From CAYXWH01 sp964468755 (GTDB lineage: Bacteria > Chloroflexota > Dehalococcoidia > Dehalococcoidales > RBG-16-60-22), in the NCBI GenBank assembly GCA_964468755.1, contig CAYXWH010000001.1, positions 1-64,000 on the forward strand: a DNA stretch of 64,000 nucleotides, given 5' to 3'. Position numbers and translations under genes: made by a program. Positions 17,508 to 27,302 of the stretch are shown here, piece by piece (positions within the stretch are counted from its first letter, which is position 1; every line of letters starts with the position of its first letter). The notes under the pieces were generated by a model. The model was given only the letters and a program-made list of their open reading frames with translations. It ran no database searches and was not told where the DNA came from.

Positions 17508-18803
17508 ATGGTAGACAACCTACTGGAACAATATACCAAAGCCCAGCAAAGCAGGCAAGTCTATTTTAAGCGCCGGAAGATAGTTATTGCCGCTGTCAGT
17601 AGCTTCATTATACTCACCGCCACATTCTTCGGTCTCTATGGCTACACCGACAAAATACTGGGACCTGATGTATCGCTAGACTCCGTCTCCGCCGCCGGGG
17701 AATGGGCGATGTTCCATCATTCGCCTTCCCATGCCGGAAGTATCAATCCCGGCAGTAGCCCACCCCAGGGCACAATAAAGTCCGTTTTTGCTACCGGCGG
17801 CGCTATTTACTCCTCACCGGCAGTAGCCGATGGTATCGTCTATTTCGGCTCCAGAGATAACAAACTGTATGCCCTGGACACAGCCAGCGGTACCAAACTC
17901 TGGGAATTCGAGACCGGTAGCTGGGTAGATTCGTCGCCGGTGGTAGCCAACGGCACTGTCTATTTCGGCTCAAATGATAGCCGGCTCTACGCCCTCGATG
18001 CACGTACCGGTGAAGAGCGGTGGTGCTTCAAGACAGACTATGCTATCAGGTCGGCCCCGGCGGTAGCCGACGGCATCGTGGTTTTAGGCTCCACTGATTT
18101 TTATATCTATGGACTGGATGCCAGCAACGGAACGGAACTCTGGAGATTTGAAACCGGAAATAATGTTACCTCGTCACCGGTGATAGTCAATGGCATCGTC
18201 TACATTGGCTCAATGGATGGCTCGCTTTATGCCCTGAATGCCGACAGCGGCCGGCTCCGGCTTCGCTACGAAGCATACTCGCCGCTAGCCGTTTCCCCGG
18301 CAGCAGGTAACGGTATTGTCTATTTCGGCAGTCACGGCGGTTTTGTTTACGCCATTGATGCCATGGCTCGAAACTGGCCCTTTGAAAACAACCTGATACC
18401 ATATTGGAGAACGCTGTTCATATACGGGGTCCTTCCCCAACCCCCATTGCCCTCCGGCTTGTTATGGTCCCTCAATCTGAGAGAAACAATCAGTTCCTCA
18501 CCGACACTGTCGGGGGATAACCTGTACATAAGCGCGGGACATGAGCTGTTTGCCATAGATATTCAGCAACAGGAAACGCGCTGGTCATTTGAGACCGGGG
18601 ATATCATACTTTCCTCGCCGGCAGTAGTTAACAAAACGGTCTATGTGGGCAGTACTGACGGTCACCTCTATGCCCTGGAGGCGACTACCGGTAACAAGCT
18701 ATGGGACATCCCTTGCGGAGGCTGGATTAGTTCATCCCCGGCCGTAGCTAACGGGGAAATCTTTCTCGGCTCGCATGACGGTAACCTTTATATCATCGAG
18801 TAG
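17508..18803 (+). CDS. Membrane-anchored PQQ-like beta-propeller protein
   Basis: After a basic cytoplasmic start, one membrane helix at about residues 25-46 anchors the protein. The rest is an extracellular propeller of at least seven repeats of the form SSPAVADGIVYFGS..LYALD...G..LWEF. The repeat is the PQQ/BamB type, but nothing shows that PQQ is bound. In a monoderm cell it would sit on the outer face of the membrane, probably as a scaffold or binding protein. One blade around residues 280-325 is interrupted by a longer loop rich in Pro, Tyr and Leu. The region 17370-17445 before it is very AT-rich and probably holds the promoter. No clear Shine-Dalgarno is seen. Confidence 0.85.
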   Translation: MVDNLLEQYTKAQQSRQVYFKRRKIVIAAVSSFIILTATFFGLYGYTDKILGPDVSLDSVSAAGEWAMFHHSPSHAGSINPGSSPPQGTIKSVFATGGAIYSSPAVADGIVYFGSRDNKLYALDTASGTKLWEFETGSWVDSSPVVANGTVYFGSNDSRLYALDARTGEERWCFKTDYAIRSAPAVADGIVVLGSTDFYIYGLDASNGTELWRFETGNNVTSSPVIVNGIVYIGSMDGSLYALNADSGRLRLRYEAYSPLAVSPAAGNGIVYFGSHGGFVYAIDAMARNWPFENNLIPYWRTLFIYGVLPQPPLPSGLLWSLNLRETISSSPTLSGDNLYISAGHELFAIDIQQQETRWSFETGDIILSSPAVVNKTVYVGSTDGHLYALEATTGNKLWDIPCGGWISSSPAVANGEIFLGSHDGNLYIIE

Positions 18804-19063
18804 TACACCAAGACCGGGGGTGAATAGCCATCTTTTCAATAAGAAACGCTGTCGGCAAAAGAGGCGTTGCCACTGGCGGTTACTATCGCTGACCGTATCC
18901 AATAACCGGAACAACTTGACCACTCCAGCACCGCCTGCCCTTTTCCCCGGGGCTTTTTCCTCAGGGTCAATTCAGCACGGTCGCTTTACAATGGCACTAG
19001 TCATCCCATATCTCCTGTGGAACCCTATTATTACACAGAAGCGAGTTCGCCATTACCCGTGAA

Positions 19064-19108
19064 AGGCACGGCATCACCGGCGACTGTACCAGGGCGAGTC
19101 CCGTGCCT
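19064..19108. other. Inverted repeat in the convergent gap
   Basis: AGGCACGG (19064-19071) is the reverse complement of CCGTGCCT (19101-19108), separated by 29 bases. It lies between the convergent propeller and ABC ATPase genes and may help end transcription, though no T run follows. Nothing else is visible in 18804-19124. Confidence 0.35.
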
Positions 19109-19124
19109 GATTGGTTGGACAGCA

Positions 19125-20114
19125 CTAAATCTGGTGACAGGCTACCTCGTGACCACCACCGATATCATGCAGCGGTGGAATGATCTGGCTGCATTCCGGC
19201 TTCGCATAGGCGCAGCGGGGGTGAAAACTACAGCCGGGAGGTGGATTAAGCGGGCTGGGCACTTCACCTTTAAGGATAATTCGCTCGCGCTTCTCCTCCA
19301 CAAAGGGGTCAGCTATGGGCACCGCCGACAGGAGCGCCTTGGTGTAAGGGTGCATCGGATTACTGTAGAGTTCCTCGGAACTGGTAATCTCGACGATACG
19401 CCCCAGATACATTACCGCCACTCTATTACTGATGTGCCGCACCACGGACAGGTCATGAGCAATGAAGAGATAGGTCAGCCCTTTCAAACCTGCCTGAAGC
19501 TCCTCCAGAAGATTGATTATCTGGGCCTGAATGGAAACATCCAGCGCTGAAATAGGCTCATCACAGATTATTAATGAAGGTTCACAGGCAAGGGCACGGG
19601 CAACTCCGATACGCTGCCGCTGACCACCGCTGAATTCATGCGGGACCCGGTCGACCATGCTGGGGTCAAGCCCGACAATACGGAATAACTGCTCTATTCT
19701 CTCCTCATATTCACCCTTGGTAGTGACCATGTGGTGCACCAGTAACGGCTCACCAACAATACTTCCCGCACTCTGGCGCGGGTCAAGCGAACCGTAGGGG
19801 TCCTGAAAGATGAGTGCCATTTTACGGCGAAGCGGTCTTATTTTCCTCTCCGATACTCTGGAAATATCAAGCCCTTCAAAAAGTATCCGTCCCGCAGTGG
19901 GGTCATATAACCGTAAAATACAACGGCCGGTGGTCGTCTTACCACAGCCGCTCTCACCGACCAGTCCCAGCGTTTCGCCCCTTTTCACCTTGAAACTTAC
20001 ATCATCAACCGCCTTCACATCAGCAATCTTGTGTTTTAAAAGTCCCCTTGTCACCGGGAAATACATTTTCAGGTTGCTGACATCCAGGACTATATTATTT
20101 TGCGTTGAGTTCAC
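19125..20114 (-). CDS. ABC transporter ATPase (OppF/DppF type)
   Basis: The protein has Walker A GESGCGKTT, signature FSGGQRQRIGVARAL, Walker B LIICDEP and the C-terminal cysteine-rich oligopeptide-transporter ATPase extension (PPGCSFHPRCAYAKPEC). I prefer the GTG at 20114 as start because it follows a GGAGG in the end of the preceding gene. A longer in-frame start at 20162 would overlap that gene by 68 bases. It is the last gene of a five-gene importer operon and would pair with the next ATPase to power uptake of peptides, nickel or similar solutes. Confidence 0.92.
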   Translation of the reverse strand: MNSTQNNIVLDVSNLKMYFPVTRGLLKHKIADVKAVDDVSFKVKRGETLGLVGESGCGKTTTGRCILRLYDPTAGRILFEGLDISRVSERKIRPLRRKMALIFQDPYGSLDPRQSAGSIVGEPLLVHHMVTTKGEYEERIEQLFRIVGLDPSMVDRVPHEFSGGQRQRIGVARALACEPSLIICDEPISALDVSIQAQIINLLEELQAGLKGLTYLFIAHDLSVVRHISNRVAVMYLGRIVEITSSEELYSNPMHPYTKALLSAVPIADPFVEEKRERIILKGEVPSPLNPPPGCSFHPRCAYAKPECSQIIPPLHDIGGGHEVACHQI

Positions 20115-21102
20115 CAACCTTTTCCTCCATATTGGCATAGCAAGCAACATAATGCTGGTCATGCAATTGTTTCAGTGGCGGCCAGGGTTCCTGTCGACAC
20201 CGGTCAATGCTGTAGGGACACCTCGGGAGAAAAGCACAGGTGGTTGGCATATTAACCAGATTGGGTGGCAAGCCGACAATAGGGACCAGCTTCCGTCCCC
20301 GCTCTTCATCCAGCCGTGGCACGCACTTGAGCAGACCCATGGTATAGGGGTGCCGAGGCCTGGCAAAAATATCCTTGGTGGTACCCGCCTCAACAATGCG
20401 TCCGGCATACATCACATATATCCGCTGGGCATACCGGGCTACCACCCCCAGGTTGTGGGTCACCACCACCAGCGAGGCACGGAAATGGTCAACCATGTCC
20501 TTCATCAATTCCAGTAGCTGTGCCTGAGTGGTGACATCCAGAGCAGTAGTTGGCTCATCGGCTACCAGTATCCGGGGGTTGCAGGAAAGTGCCATAGCAA
20601 TCATCACCCTCTGCCGCATACCTCCGCTAAACTGGTGGGGATAGTCATCAATACGGCTTTCCGCGCTGGGGATACCCACCAGTTTGAGCAATTCAATAGA
20701 CCGTTCTCTGGCAGTTTCCCGGTTCATGCCCAGGTGCAACTCCAGCGTTTCCGATATCTGCCGACAGATGGTCATGACCGGATTCAACGAGGTCATTGGT
20801 TCCTGGAAAACCATGGCGATTTTGGCGCCGCGGACGGAACGCATTTCCGGCCCGTGCGCCGGATACTTGAGCAAGTCCCGTCCCTCAAAGATGACCTCAC
20901 CACCCACTATTTCACCCGGTGGTGTCGGTATCAATTGCATTGTTGATAGCTGGCTCACCGATTTGCCGCAACCACTTTCCCCTACCAGGCCGATTATCTC
21001 AAGCTCATCTATATAATAGGAAATACCATCCACCGCTTTGACCAGACCTGCTTCCGTGGAAAAATGGGTCTTCAGGTTGCTTACTTCCAGCAGATGTGAC
21101 AT
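20095..21102 (-). CDS. ABC transporter ATPase (OppD/DppD type)
   Basis: Walker A GESGCGKSV, signature FSGGMRQRVMIAMAL and Walker B ILVADEP are followed by the oligopeptide C-terminal domain (CAFLPRCPYSIDRC). The ATG at 21102 has GGGAG five bases upstream. The alternative ATG at 21120 would lie against the stop of the permease gene. It partners with the OppF-type ATPase, overlapping its start by about 20 bases, which indicates translational coupling. Confidence 0.92.
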   Translation of the reverse strand: MSHLLEVSNLKTHFSTEAGLVKAVDGISYYIDELEIIGLVGESGCGKSVSQLSTMQLIPTPPGEIVGGEVIFEGRDLLKYPAHGPEMRSVRGAKIAMVFQEPMTSLNPVMTICRQISETLELHLGMNRETARERSIELLKLVGIPSAESRIDDYPHQFSGGMRQRVMIAMALSCNPRILVADEPTTALDVTTQAQLLELMKDMVDHFRASLVVVTHNLGVVARYAQRIYVMYAGRIVEAGTTKDIFARPRHPYTMGLLKCVPRLDEERGRKLVPIVGLPPNLVNMPTTCAFLPRCPYSIDRCRQEPWPPLKQLHDQHYVACYANMEEKVGELNAK

Positions 21103-21123
21103 TTCATCTCCCTCAACCATACT

Positions 21124-22023
21124 CTAGAGTGTTCCTCTCAGCCTGGGGTCAAGAGCATCACGCAGACCGTCACCGACCATATTAAAGGCAAACACCACCA
21201 GCATGATAGCGATTCCAGGCGCAAAAGAGAGCACCGGGACAGTCAGCAAGTAGCGATAGCCCTCACTCACCATGGCTCCCCAGGCAGCACCCGGCGGGTC
21301 TATGCCAATGCCAAGGAAGCTGAGACCGGCTTCAGCAAGTATGGCAGCACCAATCATCATTGTCATCAGCACTATCAGCGGCGGGAAGGCATTGGGAGCG
21401 ATATGCCGCAACATGACCCGCCAGTTACCGGCCCCGATAGCATGCGCCGCGACAACATAATCATTTTCCTTGATGTGGAGCGCCTGCCCACACATCAACC
21501 TCGCATAAGGCGGTATCATAGAGATGCCCAGGGCAATCACAATATTTCTCAACCCCCCACCCAGCAGGGCGGCGATGGTGAGCGCCAGCAGTATCATCGG
21601 GAATGCCATCAGGGCATCGATAACCCTCATGATAACACTATACGTCCAGCCACCGAAGTAGCCGGCAACAAGCCCCAGGGTCATACCGACAGTGGCGGCA
21701 AAAAAAATTGCCACGAAACCGACAATCAGTGACGTCCGTGACCCGTAAATAATCCGACTAAGCGTATCCCTGCCCAAGGTATCAGTACCCAACAAGTGCT
21801 CGGTACTGGGACTGGCTTTTACATTATCGAGATCCTGCAAATAAGGGTCATAGGGAGCCAGCCAGTTGGCAAAAATGGCGGTAATCATCAAGCCTATCAG
21901 TATAATCATGCCGAAGATAACTATTCTTCGTCCAAAGAATACAGTGATAAAACGCTTCCACGCGCTTACTCGCGGTGGTGCTTCTATAAATTCCTGTATT
22001 ACTGTTTCCCTACTTTCTGACAT
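21124..22023 (-). CDS. ABC transporter permease (DppC type)
   Basis: The 299-aa protein has an N-terminal cytoplasmic segment, a first helix (about 30-50) and the OppC N-terminal motif followed by the binding-protein-dependent permease domain. The EAA loop reads AHAIGAGNWRVMLRHIAPN. This is the second of the two membrane subunits of the importer. GAGGGGAAGG precedes the ATG. It is 14 bases from the DppB-type gene upstream. Confidence 0.93.
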   Translation of the reverse strand: MSESRETVIQEFIEAPPRVSAWKRFITVFFGRRIVIFGMIILIGLMITAIFANWLAPYDPYLQDLDNVKASPSTEHLLGTDTLGRDTLSRIIYGSRTSLIVGFVAIFFAATVGMTLGLVAGYFGGWTYSVIMRVIDALMAFPMILLALTIAALLGGGLRNIVIALGISMIPPYARLMCGQALHIKENDYVVAAHAIGAGNWRVMLRHIAPNAFPPLIVLMTMMIGAAILAEAGLSFLGIGIDPPGAAWGAMVSEGYRYLLTVPVLSFAPGIAIMLVVFAFNMVGDGLRDALDPRLRGTL

Positions 22024-22037
22024 GCTTGCCTTCCCCT

Positions 22038-22997
22038 CTATTGATAACGGATCCTGGGATCAATCCAGCCATAGGAAATATCTACCAGCAAGTTCGACAA
22101 TACTATTACGGCAGCCATCATTAACGTCACTCCCTGGACTATTGCGTAGTCCTGACTGAACAACGCGTCTACTGCCAGGCGGCCCATACCCGGGATATTG
22201 AAAACCACCTCAATCAGTACCGCACCGCCCAGCACACGCGGAACTGCCATGCCTCCCAGGGTAACTACCGGAATAATGCCGTTTCTTACCGCATGCCGCA
22301 TCACCACGGTACGTTCTCGCAATCCCTTGGACCAGGCAGTGCGAATGTAGTCCTGACGAATCACTTCCAGCATGGCAGACCGGGTCTGACGAGTTGAACC
22401 GGCCATATGCGGCAAAGACAAACAGAAAGCCGGCATAACAAGTTGCTGGGTGCTCATCCAGAAATCCTTAAACGGGGAGGTATAACCCTGAATGGGCAGC
22501 CACCCGAGGTAAAGTCCGAACCCATATATCAGTAGAATACCTACCCAGAAAATGGGAGCACATATCCCGATATTTGCCAGGGTAGTCAGCGTCGTATCTG
22601 CCCATCTGCCCCGCCTCACCGCCGTGATTACGCCCGCCGGTATGCCTATAATATGAGCCACAATGAAAGATATAACACCAAGGTGAAGTGTCACCGGCAA
22701 TGCCCGACCAATTTCCTCGGCAACGGTAGTGCCCATGAATATGGACTCACCTAGGTCTCCCCGGAAGATGCCGCCAAACCAGTACACGTACTGAAGCAAC
22801 AATGGCTGGTCCAACCCGAACTGAGCCCGTAAGGCGGCAATCTCCTCGGCAGAGGTCATACGGGTAAATTCATCCTGGCTGACGTAAAGCAAAATAGGGT
22901 CACCCGGCAGCAGCCGCATAATCAGGAACACCCCCAAGGTAGCCAGCACCAGGACGAATATCGCCTGAATCAGTCTACGTACAATATAGGTTGTCAC
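22038..22997 (-). CDS. ABC transporter permease (DppB type)
   Basis: The 319-aa protein begins with the DppB-type helix MTTYIVRRLIQAIFVLVLAT and MRLLPGDP motif. The EAA loop (TAWSKGLRERTVVMRHAVRNG) contacts the ATPases. Helices are spaced as in family members of the same length. It is the first permease gene of the operon and is separated from the binding-protein gene by a gap with a strong hairpin. Confidence 0.93.
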   Translation of the reverse strand: MTTYIVRRLIQAIFVLVLATLGVFLIMRLLPGDPILLYVSQDEFTRMTSAEEIAALRAQFGLDQPLLLQYVYWFGGIFRGDLGESIFMGTTVAEEIGRALPVTLHLGVISFIVAHIIGIPAGVITAVRRGRWADTTLTTLANIGICAPIFWVGILLIYGFGLYLGWLPIQGYTSPFKDFWMSTQQLVMPAFCLSLPHMAGSTRQTRSAMLEVIRQDYIRTAWSKGLRERTVVMRHAVRNGIIPVVTLGGMAVPRVLGGAVLIEVVFNIPGMGRLAVDALFSQDYAIVQGVTLMMAAVIVLSNLLVDISYGWIDPRIRYQ

Positions 22998-23062
22998 CGC
23001 TCATCTCCATCAATATATGGTTGGTGTTAAACGACCCGGCTAAACCATTCTTTGACTGGTAC

Positions 23063-23099
23063 AGGTGTGTGACCGGTGTTTAGCCCCGGTCACACACCT
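23063..23099 (-). terminator. Perfect 14-bp hairpin between binding-protein and permease genes
   Basis: AGGTGTGTGACCGG (23063-23076) pairs with CCGGTCACACACCT (23086-23099) around a 9-nt loop. No T run follows on the minus strand, so it is better read as an mRNA 3'-stabilising or attenuating hairpin than a full terminator. Such hairpins commonly let the binding protein be made in excess over the membrane subunits. Confidence 0.7.
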
Positions 23100-23117
23100 C
23101 AGAGAACTAACGCTACC

Positions 23118-24773
23118 TCACTCGTTTAGCCAGGCATACTGCAGCTTGGGATGAGGCCCACCGCCGTACATCAATATCGCGTCCTCAACATACGGGTGAA
23201 CGATATGAATGAACTGGGCACCCCACAGGGGTACGAACATGGCATTCTCATAAGCCAGCTTGTCCAGCTTTGCCGCAATTTCCAGTGCCTCAGCCGGGTC
23301 ATCCTTGTGGAGAGCCTCCTGCAGCAATTCCTGGAAGCCTGCCGGCTTCTCCACCCCGGCGAAATACATGGACTTTTCGCTGAAGCTCTCCTTGGCACCC
23401 TGTAGCGGATTACCCGGTCCGCCGCGCTGGGCTTCACCCCGCAGGTCATTGCCCGTCGGTGGCTCAAAGCCCAGCTTGACAAAGGTGGTCTCCGTGACCG
23501 GGTTCAGTTCTATTTCAATACCCACCTCGGCAAGCTGTGACTGAACAGCGATGTTGGGTTCCTGCGGACCCATGGCATTCACCGTGTATTCAACCTTTAT
23601 CCCCTCGGCGTAGCCGGCTTCAGCTATGAGCTGCTTTGCCTTCTCCGGGTTATATGTGCGGGGTGTAGTGCCAGGCTCAACACCAGCGTCATGAATGCCC
23701 TTGATTATCTCATACGCTGGCGTTCCATAGCCATGCATCAGGGTTTCTACTATTTTTTCCTTGTCAATGGCATATTCCAGCGCCTCCCGCATCTTCTGGT
23801 TGGACCATACAGACTCGGGATCTGCCGAGTGGAATAATATCGCATTACCCGGCCCATCGGATACCAAGACCGTGTATTTGCCGGTCTTTTCCAGCTCACC
23901 GGCGGTAATCGGATCCACTGAATAGAGGATGTCCACATCCCCTTTGAGGAACGCCGCCTGGTAGGTCATCGGGTCCTGAATGTGAAGTACTTCCAGCTCA
24001 TCGAGGTAGGGTACCTGACCCCAGTAGTCCTCATTTTTCTCGTATTTCACATGCAGGTTACGCGCATAATCGGTCATTATCCAGGGTCCGGTCCCTACCG
24101 GGTGGGTGTTCGCCCAGTCCTCGCCGTTCTTTTCGTAGGCGGTTGGGGAGATGAGGAAACCCTTATCGGAGGCAAGTCCAGCTAGTACCTGGTTATCCCA
24201 TTCTTTTAGGTTGAGAAGCAGGGTGTAATCATCAATGACTTCAATTGATTCCCACAATGCGGAGACGGGGTTTGGGGTGGCGAGAACCTTGTCCAGATTC
24301 CACTTGACTGCCTGAGCATTGAAATCGCTACCGTCGTGGAACTTGATCCCCTTTCTCAGGTAGAAGGTATAAGATGACTTGTCCGGAGACAGCTCCCACC
24401 TGGTCGCCAGCAGAGGTTCATTGGCGCCGGCTTGATCCTCAGACGGCTCAACAAGCTTCTCCAGGGCGTGCTCGGCATACCAGTGGTCAGCATGGCGGAT
24501 ATTGAGTGGAACGCCAAAGCGGCTGGCAGGTCTCATGAAGTTAACAGTTAACGTCCCACCTGTTTTGATTTCTTTCCCCGGCGTTGGTGCCGGGGCAGGA
24601 CCTGGTGCTGGAGCCGGGGCTGGACCCGGCGCGGGACCTGGTGCTGGTGCTGGTGCTGGGGCTGGGGCTGTGGGTGGGGCGGGACTTGGAGCCGGTTCGG
24701 GAGTGGTACAACCACTCAGAATCAAGCCGCTCACTATCAAGGTAGTCAGGACAACAAAAAATAGCTTCTTCAC
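23118..24773 (-). CDS. Peptide/nickel-type ABC substrate-binding lipoprotein with Pro-Ala linker
   Basis: A GTG start with AAGGAGGG upstream leads into a lipoprotein signal ending LILSGC, with the lipidated Cys at residue 22. A low-complexity Pro/Ala/Gly linker follows (about residues 23-66). The mature part is an SBP_bac_5 domain: GGTLTVNF start, WELSPDKSSYTFYLRKGIKFHDGSDF and VGTGPW motifs. This family binds peptides, nickel-chelates or oligosaccharides, and the ligand cannot be told here. It is the first gene of the importer operon. The linker would hold the binding domain off the membrane. Confidence 0.92.
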   Translation of the reverse strand: MKKLFFVVLTTLIVSGLILSGCTTPEPAPSPAPPTAPAPAPAPAPGPAPGPAPAPAPGPAPAPTPGKEIKTGGTLTVNFMRPASRFGVPLNIRHADHWYAEHALEKLVEPSEDQAGANEPLLATRWELSPDKSSYTFYLRKGIKFHDGSDFNAQAVKWNLDKVLATPNPVSALWESIEVIDDYTLLLNLKEWDNQVLAGLASDKGFLISPTAYEKNGEDWANTHPVGTGPWIMTDYARNLHVKYEKNEDYWGQVPYLDELEVLHIQDPMTYQAAFLKGDVDILYSVDPITAGELEKTGKYTVLVSDGPGNAILFHSADPESVWSNQKMREALEYAIDKEKIVETLMHGYGTPAYEIIKGIHDAGVEPGTTPRTYNPEKAKQLIAEAGYAEGIKVEYTVNAMGPQEPNIAVQSQLAEVGIEIELNPVTETTFVKLGFEPPTGNDLRGEAQRGGPGNPLQGAKESFSEKSMYFAGVEKPAGFQELLQEALHKDDPAEALEIAAKLDKLAYENAMFVPLWGAQFIHIVHPYVEDAILMYGGGPHPKLQYAWLNE

Positions 24774-25054
24774 TATCCCTCCTTTTTTTGCCTATGGCTC
24801 AGCCATAGCATCATTTTCCCAACTAAATACTACGCCATTGGCAACCTCCTTTTATTTCAGCACATTGCTTAACAGCCATATTATCAGCATAACCTTATCA
24901 CGTTAATAATTGCTAGATAACAGGCAATCTACGCAATTATATCAAAACAATCTCGGGTTGCGGTGTCAGCAACTCGGCGGACATACTGGACAATCCGACA
25001 GTCTGATTACGACATACACAACCGCTTTGACCGAATACTACCACAGCGTTTTAC

Positions 25055-25118
25055 AGGTGTCAACACCTTTTTATATGCCTGTATAACATTGACATTTCAC
25101 CATTAAATTAGGCATAAT
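25055..25118 (+). promoter_or_regulatory. Promoter and palindrome upstream of flavoprotein copy A
   Basis: TTGACA (25089-25094) and CATAAT (25113-25118) are 18 bases apart, giving a start near 25125 and a leader of about 130 nt. A perfect palindrome AGGTGT-CA-ACACCT lies just upstream (25055-25068). It could be an operator or short hairpin. The rest of 24774-25254 shows no gene. Confidence 0.55.
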
Positions 25119-25254
25119 ACCGTTAGGAAAAACGCGATGGTTTTTTCAACTAACCCCGCAGAATGCATATGGTAGCCAAATTGATTGCCGAAACAATGAG
25201 ACCCCACACCAGAAGTCCCGTATTTCATTGGTTATAAGCTGAGGAGGTAAAACA

Positions 25255-27228
25255 TTGAGCGGTTATCAGGAGCTTATTGGAAACCATACCTTGAAATGGC
25301 CCTATCCCGTCAATTACGGTAAGGAGACCGAGGTCAGTACCGATGTCCTCATCATCGGCGGTGGTGTTGCCGGTTGCCATGCCGCCATCAATGCCGCTAA
25401 ACAGGGAGTAAAGGTTGCCGTGGTTGACAAGGCTTCAATCTACCGGAGCGGCTCGGGGGGAGCCGGCGTTGACCACTGGGGCGGTGCTTTGACCAATCCA
25501 CGCTCCAGAACCACCCCTGAAGAATCGATAGAACTAGCGGAAGGGCCGTTTATTCCAAGCGACTATTCTCTGGGACATATCCGTTACATTACTTCCAAGG
25601 AAAGCTATGATGCCCTCCTTGACATGGAACAGATGGGGATGAAAATCCGGGACGTGGACGACGAGTTTGTCGGCGCTCCATTCCGGGATGAAGAGACCAG
25701 GCTCATGTTTGCCTACGATTACGATAACCCGACCTGTATCCGCGTCATGGGATCTAATGTTAAGCCCTGCCTGTATAACGAGCTCAAGCGACTGGGTGTA
25801 GAGCTCCGGGAGCATATCATGGTGACCGGACTGCTCAACGAGGGGGGCAAACAGGGGGGTAGGATAGTCGGCGCCACCGGGGTGAATATCAGGACCGGCG
25901 AGTTCTACATCTTCAAGGCGAAAGCTACCATCCTCGCCACCGCCCAGCCGTTGCGCATCTGGATATTCAACACCGAGCTGGTGGGGTCATATGTTGAGCA
26001 CGATGACCCGAACCTCGCCGGCGACGGCGATGCCATGGGCTGGCTGGCCGGCGCCGAGCTGACCATGATGGAGCGGAGCCAGGATTCATCCGGCCCGTTC
26101 CGCTATCCGCCTTACGGCACCGGAAACGCGAGCAACACCTGGTTTGCCTGCAGCATGGTGGACGCTGACGGCAAAGAAATCCCCTGGGTCGACGGTAATG
26201 GTAACGTACTGAAAACGGTTGAAGAACGATACCATAACGGCGGAGAAGGGGGACGCCGGGGCAATGGCGCCCGGCTTATCCCTGACCTGGCCGAGCGCAT
26301 CACGAAGGGGGAATACAAGCTCCCCCTGTATGCTGATCTGCCCGGCATGCCGGAGCATGAGCGAAGGGCAATCTTCGGCTTAATGGTGGGGAACGAGGGC
26401 AAGACCCGCATGGCAGTATATGACATGTACACCAGGTATGGATTTGACCCGGACAAGGATATGCTCCAGGCTAACGTTTTACCACCGGCACTTGCCGGAA
26501 GAATGGGCCCCTGGTGGGATATGAAATCAGCCCTGGCCTCGGCGCCGCAGTGGCGGGCGACTGCCTTTATCGGCGGCGGCGGACTGCTGGTCGACTGGGA
26601 TATGAAGACGACGCTCGAAGGTTTATATGCCGCCGGTGCCCAGACCGCTGGCGGCGGTGGTCATGCCGGGGCGGCTGCCACCGGCAGGTATGCCGGCAGG
26701 AAAGCGGCTGCCTACATAAAGGAAGCCGGAGACCCCGTTATCGACCGCACGCAGGTGGATGAGGAAAAAACCCGGGTCTATTCTCCCGTCGGCCGCAAGG
26801 GCGATATCGGCTGGAAAGAGTTGCATGGAGGGATTGCCCGCATCATGCAAGACTACTGCGGTGAGTACAAGAGCGAGGAAGTCCTCAAGAGGGGGCTGTG
26901 GTGGCTGAACAGTATCCGGGAGAGCGAGGCGGAGCGGGTCTATGTCCGCAACCCGCATGAGCTGGCGCGCTTCCTGGAGACAATGGTACGACTCACCGTA
27001 GGTGAGCTAATCATGAACGCATCACTGGCGCGGCAGGCAAGCAGCGAGCCGCTGGACTTCTGGCGTCTGGACTACCCCGAGGTTGACCCGCCGGAATGGC
27101 AGAGGTTTGTCACCATCAGGCTGGAAAACGGCGAGGCTAAGGTGGGTGAGCGGCCGTTTAAATTCTGGCTGCTGCCGCCCAACGCCCCCACATATGAAGA
27201 AAACTACCGGCAGCACTGCGGACTTTAA
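25255..27228 (+). CDS. AprA/FrdA-type FAD flavoprotein, long form, copy A
   Basis: The TTG start is chosen because GAGGAGGT lies six bases before it and the paralogue at 33392 starts the same way at the same length (657 codons). The FAD motif VLIIGGGVAGCHAA is at about residues 30-45, then a Ser/Gly-rich FAD-binding loop (YRSGSGGAGVDHW). A second FAD-contact region, GLYAAGAQTAGGGGHAG, follows near residue 460. The C-terminal helical domain ends with a DYPEVDPPEWQ segment. Overall it resembles adenylylsulfate reductase alpha and fumarate reductase flavoproteins, but the substrate is unknown. No ferredoxin follows this copy. Acetoacetyl-CoA synthetase lies 74 bases downstream on the same strand. 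Confidence 0.88.
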   Translation: MSGYQELIGNHTLKWPYPVNYGKETEVSTDVLIIGGGVAGCHAAINAAKQGVKVAVVDKASIYRSGSGGAGVDHWGGALTNPRSRTTPEESIELAEGPFIPSDYSLGHIRYITSKESYDALLDMEQMGMKIRDVDDEFVGAPFRDEETRLMFAYDYDNPTCIRVMGSNVKPCLYNELKRLGVELREHIMVTGLLNEGGKQGGRIVGATGVNIRTGEFYIFKAKATILATAQPLRIWIFNTELVGSYVEHDDPNLAGDGDAMGWLAGAELTMMERSQDSSGPFRYPPYGTGNASNTWFACSMVDADGKEIPWVDGNGNVLKTVEERYHNGGEGGRRGNGARLIPDLAERITKGEYKLPLYADLPGMPEHERRAIFGLMVGNEGKTRMAVYDMYTRYGFDPDKDMLQANVLPPALAGRMGPWWDMKSALASAPQWRATAFIGGGGLLVDWDMKTTLEGLYAAGAQTAGGGGHAGAAATGRYAGRKAAAYIKEAGDPVIDRTQVDEEKTRVYSPVGRKGDIGWKELHGGIARIMQDYCGEYKSEEVLKRGLWWLNSIRESEAERVYVRNPHELARFLETMVRLTVGELIMNASLARQASSEPLDFWRLDYPEVDPPEWQRFVTIRLENGEAKVGERPFKFWLLPPNAPTYEENYRQHCGL

Positions 27229-27302
27229 ACCCGGCATGTTGCTATCGCATAAAATAATTAAATAAAAACTATTTAAATAGAGAAAGGGGATACATCATCG
27301 CT

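Noticed and set aside
24502..24906. Long Gly-Ala-rich plus-strand frame opposite the binding-protein linker
   Set aside because: Antisense shadow of the Pro-Ala linker of the real minus-strand gene.
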